Shown here piece after piece: positions 35,037 to 43,547 of a stretch of 64,000 nt of DNA. Below the pieces are notes generated by a model. It was not told where the DNA came from. It saw only the letters and a program-made list of their open reading frames with translations, and ran no database searches. Both the position numbers and the translations under genes were made by a program. The stretch lies in the NCBI GenBank assembly GCA_017643215.1, contig JAEPNV010000013.1, positions 1 through 64,000 of the forward strand, written 5' to 3'. The DNA comes from Roseibium sp. Lineage in GTDB: Bacteria > Pseudomonadota > Alphaproteobacteria > Rhizobiales > Stappiaceae. How positions within the stretch are numbered: the stretch's first letter is position 1; each line of letters opens with the position of its first letter.

Positions 35037-36221
35037 TTAAAGGGCCTTGAGGTGGCTAGAGATCCTGTGGACGGCCTCTTCCAGGTGGTCTGGGCGGCGG
35101 GCGAAGCAAAGACGCAGGAATCCTTCCCCGCCGGATCCAAAGGCCGTGCCCGGCGCAAGCCCGACACCGGTTGCGCTTACGAGATCCAATGCGAACCGGC
35201 GTGTGTCCGTGACGCCGTCTATGCCCAAAAACAGATAGAACGCGCCTTCCGGCGCCGAAAACCTGGCACGATCGATCGTCGAGAGCCCATCCAACACGAT
35301 GCGGCGCCCGGCCCGTGCGCGGTCTATTTGGTCCGCCAGAAAAGCTTCACCGTCCTGAAGCGCCACGACCGCCGCCCGCTGTGAGAAAACCGGAACCCCG
35401 GATGTCGAATACTGAATCAGGTTCTCCATCACCTGACCCAGGCTGTCCGGCGCCAGAATCCAGCCGATGCGCCATCCGGTCATCGCCCAGTTTTTCGACA
35501 TCGTGTTGACGAACAGAATCGGATCTTCGGGATCGGCAATGTCATGAAACGACGGCGCCTGCGGCCCTTCGCCGTAGTAAAACCGCCCATAAATCTCGTC
35601 GGCGACGATCCACAGTCCGCGGCTGCGAGCAAGGTCCAAAACGGCCTTCAAGATGTCCTTGCCGGCGACCCAGCCGGACGGATTGCAGGGGGAATTGAGG
35701 AATATCGCTCGGGTTTTCGGGGAAAGTGCCGAAATCACACGGTTCAGGTCAAGGTGCCAGCCTGCTGGCGTGAACGTCATCGGCACGCTGACAGCCTTTG
35801 CGCCCCGAATCTGTACGGCCGCAGCCATGTTCGGCCAAGCCGGCGTTGGGACGATGACCTCATCACCCGCACTCGCCACGCACGTGACGGCCAATTGGAT
35901 GGCCTGCATTCCCGACCCGGTCACAAAGAACCGGCCCGATTCAAAAGGCTTGGCGTAGACGGAACTATGATAGGCCGCAAGTGATTGGCGTAGCTCGGGA
36001 ATTCCCCGTTGATAGGTGTAGAAAGTCTCGCCGGCATCAAGCGAGGCCTTGGCGGCTGAGCAGATAAACGCTGGTGTCGGCAGATCGCCTTCGCCGACCC
36101 ACAAAGGGATCAGGTTTTCCTGCTCCCGCGCGGCATTGACGACTTCAACAATCCCGCTTTCAGGCGCAAAGCGCGCCTCCGGGCTCAGACGGCTGCAAAT
36201 CTCCAATTCCACACCTTCCAT
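35037..36221 (-). CDS. Class I/II PLP-dependent aminotransferase
   Basis: The 394-aa enzyme has fold-type I blocks: WVGEGDLPTP, YTYQRGIPELRQSLAAYH, LNSPCNPSGWV, IVADEIYGRFYYG and the PLP lysine in NTMSKNWAMTGWRIGW. The C-terminal arginine region LRLCFARRPDHLEEA binds the substrate carboxylate. The substrate is uncertain (aspartate-type family). The start at 36221 places the conserved region correctly; longer in-frame starts up to 36305 exist. It ends 45 bp before the possible GTG start of fixL on the same strand. Confidence 0.88.
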   Translation of the reverse strand: MEGVELEICSRLSPEARFAPESGIVEVVNAAREQENLIPLWVGEGDLPTPAFICSAAKASLDAGETFYTYQRGIPELRQSLAAYHSSVYAKPFESGRFFVTGSGMQAIQLAVTCVASAGDEVIVPTPAWPNMAAAVQIRGAKAVSVPMTFTPAGWHLDLNRVISALSPKTRAIFLNSPCNPSGWVAGKDILKAVLDLARSRGLWIVADEIYGRFYYGEGPQAPSFHDIADPEDPILFVNTMSKNWAMTGWRIGWILAPDSLGQVMENLIQYSTSGVPVFSQRAAVVALQDGEAFLADQIDRARAGRRIVLDGLSTIDRARFSAPEGAFYLFLGIDGVTDTRRFALDLVSATGVGLAPGTAFGSGGEGFLRLCFARRPDHLEEAVHRISSHLKAL

Positions 36222-36458
36222 ACCCGGTTGAAATCCCCCGCCCGACCATAGGCGGCTTTTCCGCAAAACACCCATGAAACTGTGTGAACTGCGCTTCACA
36301 AACACTCATGAGTGCTGAGGAATTTAATATCCGCCTTCATCGCATGGCGAATAGACAGAAGGATTTAACTGTGATCCCCTTTGCCTGTTGGCGCACCGGA
36401 AGAAGCTTGGAAAAAGCCCGATCCCGGTCGGCCGAACGGGAGGACCAGACGCCAGACC

Positions 36459-39400
36459 ATGATGCACGGATGGCTCGTCATAATCGTCGCGGTGGGATAC
36501 ATTCTCCTGCTGTTTGCGATTGCCAGCTATGGCGACCGGATGTCGCGCCGGTTTCTCCCAAGCGGCCGCGGCAGACCGCTGATCTACGCTCTTTCGCTTT
36601 CGGTCTATTGCACATCCTGGACATTCTTCGGTTCGGTCGGCAGCGCAAGCCGCACCGGAATCGAGTTCTTGACCATCTATATCGGTCCCATGCTTGTGTT
36701 TGCGCTGGGATTTCCGCTTATCCGGCGCATTATCCGGATCGCCAAGGCGGAGCGTATCACATCGATCGCAGACTTTATCGGGGCCCGATACGGAAAAAGC
36801 CAGTCGGTGGCCGCCGTCGCAACCCTGATCGCCGTCATCGGGATCATTCCGTATATCGCATTGCAATTAAAGGCGGTCTCACTATCGATAACCGCAATGG
36901 TCGGGCCGCTGAATCTGCCCGGAATTTTGACTTTTTTCGGTTTCGACGACATCGCATTTGTCATTGCGATCAGCATGGCGGTTTTCACGTGGGCATTTGG
37001 AACACGCCACATCGACACCACCGAGCATCAGGATGGCCTGATGCTCGCAATCGCGGCCGAAGCCATTGTAAAACTGCTGGCTTTTCTGGCCGTCGGAATT
37101 TGGGTCACGTTCAGCCTGTTCGACAGCCCGATCGACCTTGTGCTCGCCGTGTCCGAAGCACCGGAAGTCGCGGGGGTATTCGGCCAGGACATCAACACCG
37201 GCAACTGGATCGTGATGACAATTTTGTCGGCATTCGCCATCATCCTGTTGCCACGGCAGTTCCATGTCACAGTGACAGAGAACAACTCCGAAGCAGAGCT
37301 CCGCCGTGCGGCATGGCTGTTTCCGGTTTACCTGGTACTGATCAACCTGTTCGTCGTACCGATTGCGGCGGCCGGCATGCTGCGGTTCGGCCAGGATGTC
37401 AATCCGGACACGTATGTGCTTGCGCTCCCGATCGACGCGGGCCATCCGTGGCTGGCTTTGTTCGTGTTTATCGGCGGTTTGTCCGCAGCAACCGCGATGG
37501 TGATCGTCGCGACCGTTGCCCTGGCGGTCATGATCTCAAACGACATTGTTGTCCCGCTGATCTTGCGACGGCGACGCGGCGGCGAGATCCTTGCCGTCAG
37601 CGGCAGGGATATGAGTCACCATCTCCTGACCATCCGCCGTCTCGCCATTTTCGGTATTTTGCTGCTTGCCTACGCCTACTACAACGCCGCCGGCGATACT
37701 GCGGCCCTTGTTTCTATCGGCCTGTTGTCGTTTGCCGCCATCGCGCAATTCGCGCCCGCCTTCATTGGCGCTCTGATTTGGCGGCGGGCGACGGCACGTG
37801 GAGCGATCGCGGGGATGAGCGCGGGCTTTGCCGTCTGGCTCTACACGCTGCTGCTTCCCACATTTGCCGAATCGGGGATCGTGTCCGCTTCCATTCTTCA
37901 GACTGGGCCGTTCGGCATTGAACTCTTGAAGCCACAGGCGCTGTTCGGACTTGCGATCGATCCGTTCATTCATGGAACGGTTTGGAGTCTCGTTGTCAAT
38001 CTGGTCTTCTTTGTCGCCGGATCGCTGTCCAGGGCGCCCTTTCCGGCCGAAACCCTTCAGGCAAACATCTTCGTTCCGGCCGGTCTGGCACCAGCGCCGA
38101 GTTTTCGGCTATGGCGCGGATCGGTCTCAATCTCGGATCTTCAGGCAACCGTCGCCCGGTACCTTGGAGAGGCCCGCACGGAACGGTCTTTTCAACGCTA
38201 TGCCCGTGAACGCGGCGTAGAGCTGCCGCCAGGCGGTCTGGCAGATGCAGGCTTGGTGAGGTTTTCAGAACAGCTGCTTGCAAGCGCAATTGGCGCCGCG
38301 TCCTCCCGGCTTGTGTTGTCCTTGAGTCTAAAGCGCGACGACTTGTCGACAAAAAGCGCCGTCAAACTTCTGGATGACGCGTCCGCGGCCCTCCAATACA
38401 ATCGGGATCTTCTGCAAACCGCGCTCGATCAGGTGCGTCAGGGCATTGGCGTGTTCGACCGCGACCTGCGGCTGATCTGCTGGAACCGCCAGTATCGTGA
38501 CCTCCTGGGATTGCCGGCCGAATACGGACAAGTCGGCACGCCACTGGACACCATTGTCCGCTTCAACGCCGAACGCGGCGAACATGGCGAAGGGCCGATC
38601 GAAGCCATCGTGGCCGACCGGATCGAGCGGCTGGCCAGTATCCAGGAAACCTACCAGGAACACATTGCCTCGACCGGTACGGTATTGGAGGTCCGGGTCA
38701 GCCCGATGCCGGACGGCGGGATCGTGATCACCTACACTGACATCACCGAACGCGTCATGGCGGAAGAAGCTCTGGCCCGCGCCAACGAAACCCTGGAACG
38801 TCGGGTGCGCGAACGGACGGAGGAACTCACCCGCGTCAACACGCAACTTATGCAGGCGACCCGTGCTGCCGAAGACGCCAATATCGGCAAGACACGGTTT
38901 CTGGCGGCCGCCGGTCACGACATCCTGCAACCGCTTAATGCCGCCCGGCTATACGCGTCGGTTCTTGTCAATCAATTCTCCGAGGGTGAAACGGGAGACC
39001 TCGCACGCAATGTCGAGGCCGCACTGGAATCGGTCGAAGACATCATCGGCGCTGTTCTGGACATATCACGGCTCGATACCGGCGCCCTAAAACCAGAGTT
39101 GAGCGTTTTCCGGCTTGACGACTTGCTTGTTCCATTGCGGCGCGAATTTGAGCCCGTCGCGCGGGAAAAAGGGCTCCGGCTCACGATTGTTCCAACCAGC
39201 CTTGCCGTCAGGTCCGACCGCCGCCTGCTCCGGCGTTTGCTGCAGAACCTGTTGTCCAATGCGTTGAAATACACCGCCACGGGACGCGTTCTGGTTGGCT
39301 GCCGGAAGCGGGGGGACCGGGTCGTCGTCGAGGTTCACGACACGGGCATGGGGATTCCGCCGGCAAAACAAAAGATCATCTTTCAGGAGTTTCAACGGCT

Positions 39401-39983
39401 CGATGATGGCGCCCGCGCCGCAAAGGGCCTCGGTCTCGGCCTGTCGATCGTTGAACGCATCAGCAATGTGCTCAACCACTCGGTCTCGATCCGCTCCGAC
39501 ATCCGCCAGGGATCATGTTTTTCCGTCTCGCTGCCGATCTCGGCTCCGGTCCCCTTGGTGGTCCAGCCAGAGGCTGCCCCCGCTGCCGCCGGTCAACTTG
39601 ACGGGTTGTGCGTGGTGGCGATCGACAATGAGCCCGATATCCTGAACGGCATGCAGCATTTGCTTTCCGGCTGGCGCTGCACTGTGATCACGGCGGCCAA
39701 CGATGCGGATGCCGGCCGGCAATTGCTGGAGGCCGGGAAGGAGCCGGACATCTTGCTGGCTGATTACCATCTCGATGAGGGCACCGGAATCGAGGCCATA
39801 TTGCGCCTTCGCTGGAAATACGGGGCGCATTTGCCGGCCATGCTACTCACTGCCGACCGTAGCCGCGCCGTCCGGGGCGAGGCAGAGGCAAAATCCATTG
39901 AAATCATGAACAAACCGGTCAAACCGGCCGCGTTGCGCGCCCGGCTGGCGCGATGCCGCGCAGAACTGTCCGCCGCCGAATGA
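36459..39983 (+). CDS. SSF-transporter-like hybrid histidine kinase with PAS and receiver domains
   Basis: The 1174-aa protein fuses a sodium:solute-symporter-like membrane domain of about 12 helices (residues 1-490; EFLTIYIGPMLVFALGFPLI, RHIDTTEHQDGLMLAIAAEA), a PAS domain (about 650-770; RQGIGVFDRDLRLICWN), a coiled-coil and kinase core with GHDILQPLNAARLYASVL (His about 819), GLGLGLSIVERI, and a C-terminal receiver with LLADYHLDEG (Asp about 1100). This is the NahK/ErcS'/CbrA-like group, in which the transporter part may sense a substrate. The start is ATG at 36459; no strong ribosome-binding site is close. A LuxR-type regulator lies 17 bp past its end on the opposite strand. Confidence 0.9.
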   Translation: MMHGWLVIIVAVGYILLLFAIASYGDRMSRRFLPSGRGRPLIYALSLSVYCTSWTFFGSVGSASRTGIEFLTIYIGPMLVFALGFPLIRRIIRIAKAERITSIADFIGARYGKSQSVAAVATLIAVIGIIPYIALQLKAVSLSITAMVGPLNLPGILTFFGFDDIAFVIAISMAVFTWAFGTRHIDTTEHQDGLMLAIAAEAIVKLLAFLAVGIWVTFSLFDSPIDLVLAVSEAPEVAGVFGQDINTGNWIVMTILSAFAIILLPRQFHVTVTENNSEAELRRAAWLFPVYLVLINLFVVPIAAAGMLRFGQDVNPDTYVLALPIDAGHPWLALFVFIGGLSAATAMVIVATVALAVMISNDIVVPLILRRRRGGEILAVSGRDMSHHLLTIRRLAIFGILLLAYAYYNAAGDTAALVSIGLLSFAAIAQFAPAFIGALIWRRATARGAIAGMSAGFAVWLYTLLLPTFAESGIVSASILQTGPFGIELLKPQALFGLAIDPFIHGTVWSLVVNLVFFVAGSLSRAPFPAETLQANIFVPAGLAPAPSFRLWRGSVSISDLQATVARYLGEARTERSFQRYARERGVELPPGGLADAGLVRFSEQLLASAIGAASSRLVLSLSLKRDDLSTKSAVKLLDDASAALQYNRDLLQTALDQVRQGIGVFDRDLRLICWNRQYRDLLGLPAEYGQVGTPLDTIVRFNAERGEHGEGPIEAIVADRIERLASIQETYQEHIASTGTVLEVRVSPMPDGGIVITYTDITERVMAEEALARANETLERRVRERTEELTRVNTQLMQATRAAEDANIGKTRFLAAAGHDILQPLNAARLYASVLVNQFSEGETGDLARNVEAALESVEDIIGAVLDISRLDTGALKPELSVFRLDDLLVPLRREFEPVAREKGLRLTIVPTSLAVRSDRRLLRRLLQNLLSNALKYTATGRVLVGCRKRGDRVVVEVHDTGMGIPPAKQKIIFQEFQRLDDGARAAKGLGLGLSIVERISNVLNHSVSIRSDIRQGSCFSVSLPISAPVPLVVQPEAAPAAAGQLDGLCVVAIDNEPDILNGMQHLLSGWRCTVITAANDADAGRQLLEAGKEPDILLADYHLDEGTGIEAILRLRWKYGAHLPAMLLTADRSRAVRGEAEAKSIEIMNKPVKPAALRARLARCRAELSAAE

Positions 39984-40000
39984 ATTCACCGCCCGGCATT

Positions 40001-40690
40001 CTAGGCCGACGTCGCGGCGGTTTCATCACCGTCCTCTGAGCCCAATTGCCATTGACCGGCTTCAATTCGCGAAGCCGCAATCACGGCCTGGGTGCGGCTT
40101 TCCACTCCAAGCTTCTGGAGAATGGCCGAAACATGGGCTTTGACGGTGGCTTCGGAGACGGAGAGTTCGTAAGCGATCTGCTTGTTTAAAAGCCCCTCCG
40201 AGAGCATCATCAAGACCCGAACCTGCTGCGGTGTCAGCGTGGACAGGCGTTGAACCAGATCGCCGGTTCCGTCATCGGCGGACAGGTCGACTTCAGGCGG
40301 TGTCCACAGATTACCGTCCATGACCGCGGCAATCGCTTCCCGGATGACGTCAATACCATGCGATTTTGGAATGAATCCGGACGCTCCGAATTCCACGCAA
40401 CGTCGAATTGCCTGGGGATCCTCGTTCGCGGACACAATGACGACCGGTACCCCCGCATATTGCGCGCGCAGATACATGAGACCTGAAAATCCGCGCATGC
40501 CCGGCATCGTCAAATCCAAGAGAATCAGATCGACTTCGCCGTTTTTCTCCAATCGGCCTGTGACCGCCTCGAGCGTTCCGGCCTCCTCGATCCGCGCATT
40601 CGGGTATTGTGATTCAAGCGTTTGTCGGAGCGCGCCCCTGAAAAGCGGATGATCGTCTGCAATGATGAAGCAAAATGCACTCTCAGCCAC
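40001..40690 (-). CDS. NarL/LuxR-family response regulator
   Basis: The 229-aa protein has a receiver (CFIIADDHPLFRGALRQTLE, phosphoacceptor in LILLDLTMPGMRG, Lys in FIPKSHG) and a LuxR-type helix-turn-helix (LTPQQVRVLMMLSEGLLNKQ, VSEATVKAHVSAILQKLG). It resembles the AgmR/ErcA-type regulators that pair with hybrid kinases of the neighbouring kind. GTG is the start, with GGAGGAA about 9 bases upstream. It converges on the hybrid kinase gene, 17 bp apart, so it is a plausible partner. Confidence 0.9.
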   Translation of the reverse strand: MAESAFCFIIADDHPLFRGALRQTLESQYPNARIEEAGTLEAVTGRLEKNGEVDLILLDLTMPGMRGFSGLMYLRAQYAGVPVVIVSANEDPQAIRRCVEFGASGFIPKSHGIDVIREAIAAVMDGNLWTPPEVDLSADDGTGDLVQRLSTLTPQQVRVLMMLSEGLLNKQIAYELSVSEATVKAHVSAILQKLGVESRTQAVIAASRIEAGQWQLGSEDGDETAATSA

Positions 40691-41126
40691 GCCCCGGTTC
40701 CTCCCTCACCAGTCAAGCCATGCGAACCGCACGCCTGTTCGACGAAGGTCGCGACATATCGCAACTCCAGCTCGATGTCGTCGGCGGCCACATGCATTTT
40801 TATGATTCCATTCTTGCACCACATGCCAAACGCAAGTCAAACACCGCGACCTACCGGGCTTGAGTGCAGCACGCGGGAGGCAACGTCCGGTGTGCTTGCA
40901 AGCAGGGGTTTTCGGTTCGCGCGAGCCCTAATCCGGAGCATGGGCTGTCTTGACCATAAAAGTTTCATCAATTCGGCACGACTCCGATGCGAGGAGGATT
41001 TCCCACGCTTCGATCACTTTTAAAAAAATAGATTGATTATCACTGCCAACAAAGTATCAGATTGTTTGACCATTGTGCACGTACTGCCCCTTTCAATTCT
41101 AAACAACAACAAAGGCTGGATTGGTC
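40691..41126. other. Gene-free divergent region, AT-rich
   Basis: These 436 bases separate the divergent regulator and thioesterase-like genes. The last 120 bases before the thioesterase are clearly AT-rich and promoter-like. I see no credible small gene, no sigma54 element and no convincing operator. Confidence 0.5.
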
Positions 41127-41996
41127 ATGACGACCCTAGACACGCTCTATTCATTTGTTAACCGTTGGGAATGTGACGAAAATGATCATTTGAACGTTCA
41201 ATACTATTTCAGCCGCTTCGAGGAAGCGGATCGTCAATTCCAGCTCATGTCTGGCCTCAGCGAGGCATTGGTGGGGGCGCGGCGGGTTCGCCATGTTCGT
41301 TATCATAACGAGTTGCGGACCGGTGATCTGGTCACCGTGCGCTCCTGCATCGCGTTTGACGGTCCACATATGTTCACCGTCGTGCATGAGATGTACGAGG
41401 CCGGTAACGGAACCCTGGCCGCGACCGCAATCGACGGCTACGACCCCAGCGCAAGTTCCGCCAAAACGCTGCGCACACGGTTCAAAGACTATCAATGTCC
41501 GATGCTGGAGGCCGCCGCCCCGCGCGGCATATCCGCCTCGCCCGCGGCAACCCGCACCGGCTACGACACTCTCATTCAGGGCGGCGGTAAGGTATGTTTC
41601 CGCGGCACGGTGTTGCCACGGCATTTGGGGGCAGACAACCGCGCCGACGACGGTTTTGCATTGTCTTGTTTCACCGACGGTGTGGCTCATGTCTGGGAGC
41701 GCACGCCGATGACCTATGCATACCTGACCGAGCACGGGTTAGGCCGGGTTGCCGTTGAGATGAAACTGACCTGGGCTAGCCCGTTAAGGGCCGGAGACGC
41801 TGTTATGGTGGTCAGTGGTCTGACGGGCGCCGGCGAAAAAATCTTCACCATGCGCCACCATCTATTTGAGGCCCGTACGCGGCGTTTGTCGGCGGTCTGT
41901 GATGTGGTGGCACTGGCAATGGACCTGACGACCCGCAAAACCGTGCCATTGCCTGAGGGCGCGCAAAAAGAAATCGCCCGGATTTCTTTGAAATAA
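41127..41996 (+). CDS. Double hot-dog acyl-CoA thioesterase-like protein
   Basis: The 289-aa protein contains two hot-dog repeats of the 4HBT type. The first has the typical WECDENDHLNVQYYFSRFEE opening (compare DxDxxGHxNxxxY in FadM-type enzymes). The second starts near residue 150 with TVLPRHLGADN and contains GVAHVWERTPMTYAYLTEHG and VEMKLTWASPLRAGD. The product is probably an acyl-CoA thioesterase for an unidentified substrate. The ATG is preceded by AAAGG about 13 bases away; a TTG 6 bases upstream is less likely. Confidence 0.75.
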   Translation: MTTLDTLYSFVNRWECDENDHLNVQYYFSRFEEADRQFQLMSGLSEALVGARRVRHVRYHNELRTGDLVTVRSCIAFDGPHMFTVVHEMYEAGNGTLAATAIDGYDPSASSAKTLRTRFKDYQCPMLEAAAPRGISASPAATRTGYDTLIQGGGKVCFRGTVLPRHLGADNRADDGFALSCFTDGVAHVWERTPMTYAYLTEHGLGRVAVEMKLTWASPLRAGDAVMVVSGLTGAGEKIFTMRHHLFEARTRRLSAVCDVVALAMDLTTRKTVPLPEGAQKEIARISLK

Positions 41997-42056
41997 CGGG
42001 ACCGGTCACGCAATCGATCTGTCTGACGTGCCGGACAAAGCCGGCGCGCGGACCCA

Positions 42057-42746
42057 TCAACCGCCTTTTTCGCCTTCGAGTTCGGTACGCAGATCCTGCA
42101 TCAGGCCGAAAAACCGACGCATGGCGTTTTCTGTGAAGTCGAGCATCTTTTCCAGTTGCTCCTCATCCTCGACCGAAAGGCGCGGCGAGGTGTTCACATT
42201 TGGCTCAGCAACCTCGGGTTCAGGCGTTTTCTCCGGCATCGACCCGTCCGCCTGCGGCGCGGGTGCAGGTCCCGGTTCGGTCACCGGCGGTTGGGCGCGC
42301 CCGGGCACCTCCAGCTCCTCGAGCCGTGCTTCAAGAACCTCAATTTCCGCCGTCAAGGCCTCGATTTCGGCGAGATAAGCCTCTTCGGCCATCGGCGCGG
42401 GAAGACATCTCCAAGCGCCATTGGATTTGCTGCAAAAACTCACTTGCCCTAACTGCTTGTCGATCCGAAGGATATCATCGTCCGTCTTGACCAACGCGTA
42501 TCGGGTCTCAGAGGCGTCAGCCGGACTGTCCGCGTCCCGCTCTGGCGAAACCGTCTCTGACGATTGCGTTTGCGTGACCTTGGGCTTGGGCGCCTTTGGT
42601 TCGGATCGGCTGCCCGGTTTTTCCGCCCTGCTCCAAGGCACCACTTCCGGGGCGAGGCCACCGGTGGCCTGCGCCGCCGGCGCAACGCCAAATCCGAAAA
42701 ATGCAAGCCCCACCAAAAAGGCAATCGGGCGTATCATGGCTGTCAT
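42057..42746 (-). CDS. Secreted coiled-coil protein of unknown function
   Basis: The 229-aa protein has a signal peptide (IRPIAFLVGLAFFGFGVAPA), a Pro/Lys-rich linker, a small domain with RYALVKTDDDILRIDKQLGQ and VSFCSKSNGAWRC (two cysteines, perhaps a disulphide), then an acidic coiled coil (YLAEIEALTAEIEVLEARLE) and a final helix. Proteins of this plan recur in alphaproteobacteria without known function. A GGGGAG ribosome-binding site precedes the ATG. Confidence 0.75.
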   Translation of the reverse strand: MTAMIRPIAFLVGLAFFGFGVAPAAQATGGLAPEVVPWSRAEKPGSRSEPKAPKPKVTQTQSSETVSPERDADSPADASETRYALVKTDDDILRIDKQLGQVSFCSKSNGAWRCLPAPMAEEAYLAEIEALTAEIEVLEARLEELEVPGRAQPPVTEPGPAPAPQADGSMPEKTPEPEVAEPNVNTSPRLSVEDEEQLEKMLDFTENAMRRFFGLMQDLRTELEGEKGG

Positions 42747-42884
42747 GCTCCCCTATTCCGCTCCAAGGATGTGACCAAGCAACCTCTCCTTGGTGCCACA
42801 CTTCCATGGCCAAAGCACGGCCAGCGCTGATCTAATCGGCCGTCATTCACAGGCGAGCAGACAAATTCGCGGAACCGGGGCAAG

Positions 42885-43505
42885 CTAAAGCGGTTTGAAC
42901 GGCTTGCGCCCGCTGATCAGCGCATCCTCCAACAGATCCAATCGATCCTGGCCCCAAAACGGCTCGCCGTTCCAGACATAACAGGGCGACCCGATGACGC
43001 CGAGGTCAATCGCCAGCATCTCATTGTTGCGGTAGGCGGCCAGTGCCTCATCGCCGCGGGCCTGCGCGATGACCGCGGCCGCGTCCTCACCCAATACAGT
43101 CAGGATTACCGCGAGGACCGCTTCATCCGCGATGTTTTTGTCGTCAAGCCACACGGCCCGCATGACCTGCTCGCAATAGCCACCTGGCCGACCGGCACGG
43201 TCCGCCAATACAATTGCACAGCAATCGGCAAGTGCGGCCGGGACGGGAAAGTGCTTTGGCTTGAAGTTCATCGGCAGACCGCGCTTCAGCGCCCAGCGTT
43301 GAAGTTCGACGAACCTGTAGGCCCGGCGTTGTGCATGGCGCTGATTGAGAGGCAAGCCGCCAGACGCTTCAAACACCATGGCGAGATCCACCGGCCTAAG
43401 GCGTATCGCAACACCGTGGCGGCTGGCCAGATCCAGAAATGCCGCGTGGCCCAAAAACGCCCAGGGCGAGCTGTGGGTAAAGAAATAGTCGATGGTTTCG
43501 GCCAT
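42885..43505 (-). CDS. 2-hydroxychromene-2-carboxylate isomerase / GST kappa-like protein
   Basis: The 206-aa protein has a DsbA-like fold with the family blocks IDYFFTHSSPWAFLGHAAF, RPVDLAMVFEASGG, the helical insertion, and IGSPCYVWNGEPFWGQDRLD. Ser at SSPW is the glutathione-contacting residue. The family isomerises aromatic degradation intermediates, but many members have other roles; here no degradation pathway surrounds it. It lies just downstream of the DNA ligase on the same strand. Confidence 0.85.
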   Translation of the reverse strand: MAETIDYFFTHSSPWAFLGHAAFLDLASRHGVAIRLRPVDLAMVFEASGGLPLNQRHAQRRAYRFVELQRWALKRGLPMNFKPKHFPVPAALADCCAIVLADRAGRPGGYCEQVMRAVWLDDKNIADEAVLAVILTVLGEDAAAVIAQARGDEALAAYRNNEMLAIDLGVIGSPCYVWNGEPFWGQDRLDLLEDALISGRKPFKPL

Positions 43506-43547
43506 GAGTAGTGTCCAGTCTCGCGGAGGACCAAGGTGTTCTGAGGG

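Noticed and set aside
40675-40863. 62-codon frame in the regulator-thioesterase gap
   Set aside because: No ribosome-binding site, and part of it is antisense to the regulator start.
41010-41110. Possible FNR-like or sigma54 element before the thioesterase-like gene
   Set aside because: TTGATT and CAA triplets are present but with wrong spacing, and no TGGCAC-N5-TTGC pattern exists.
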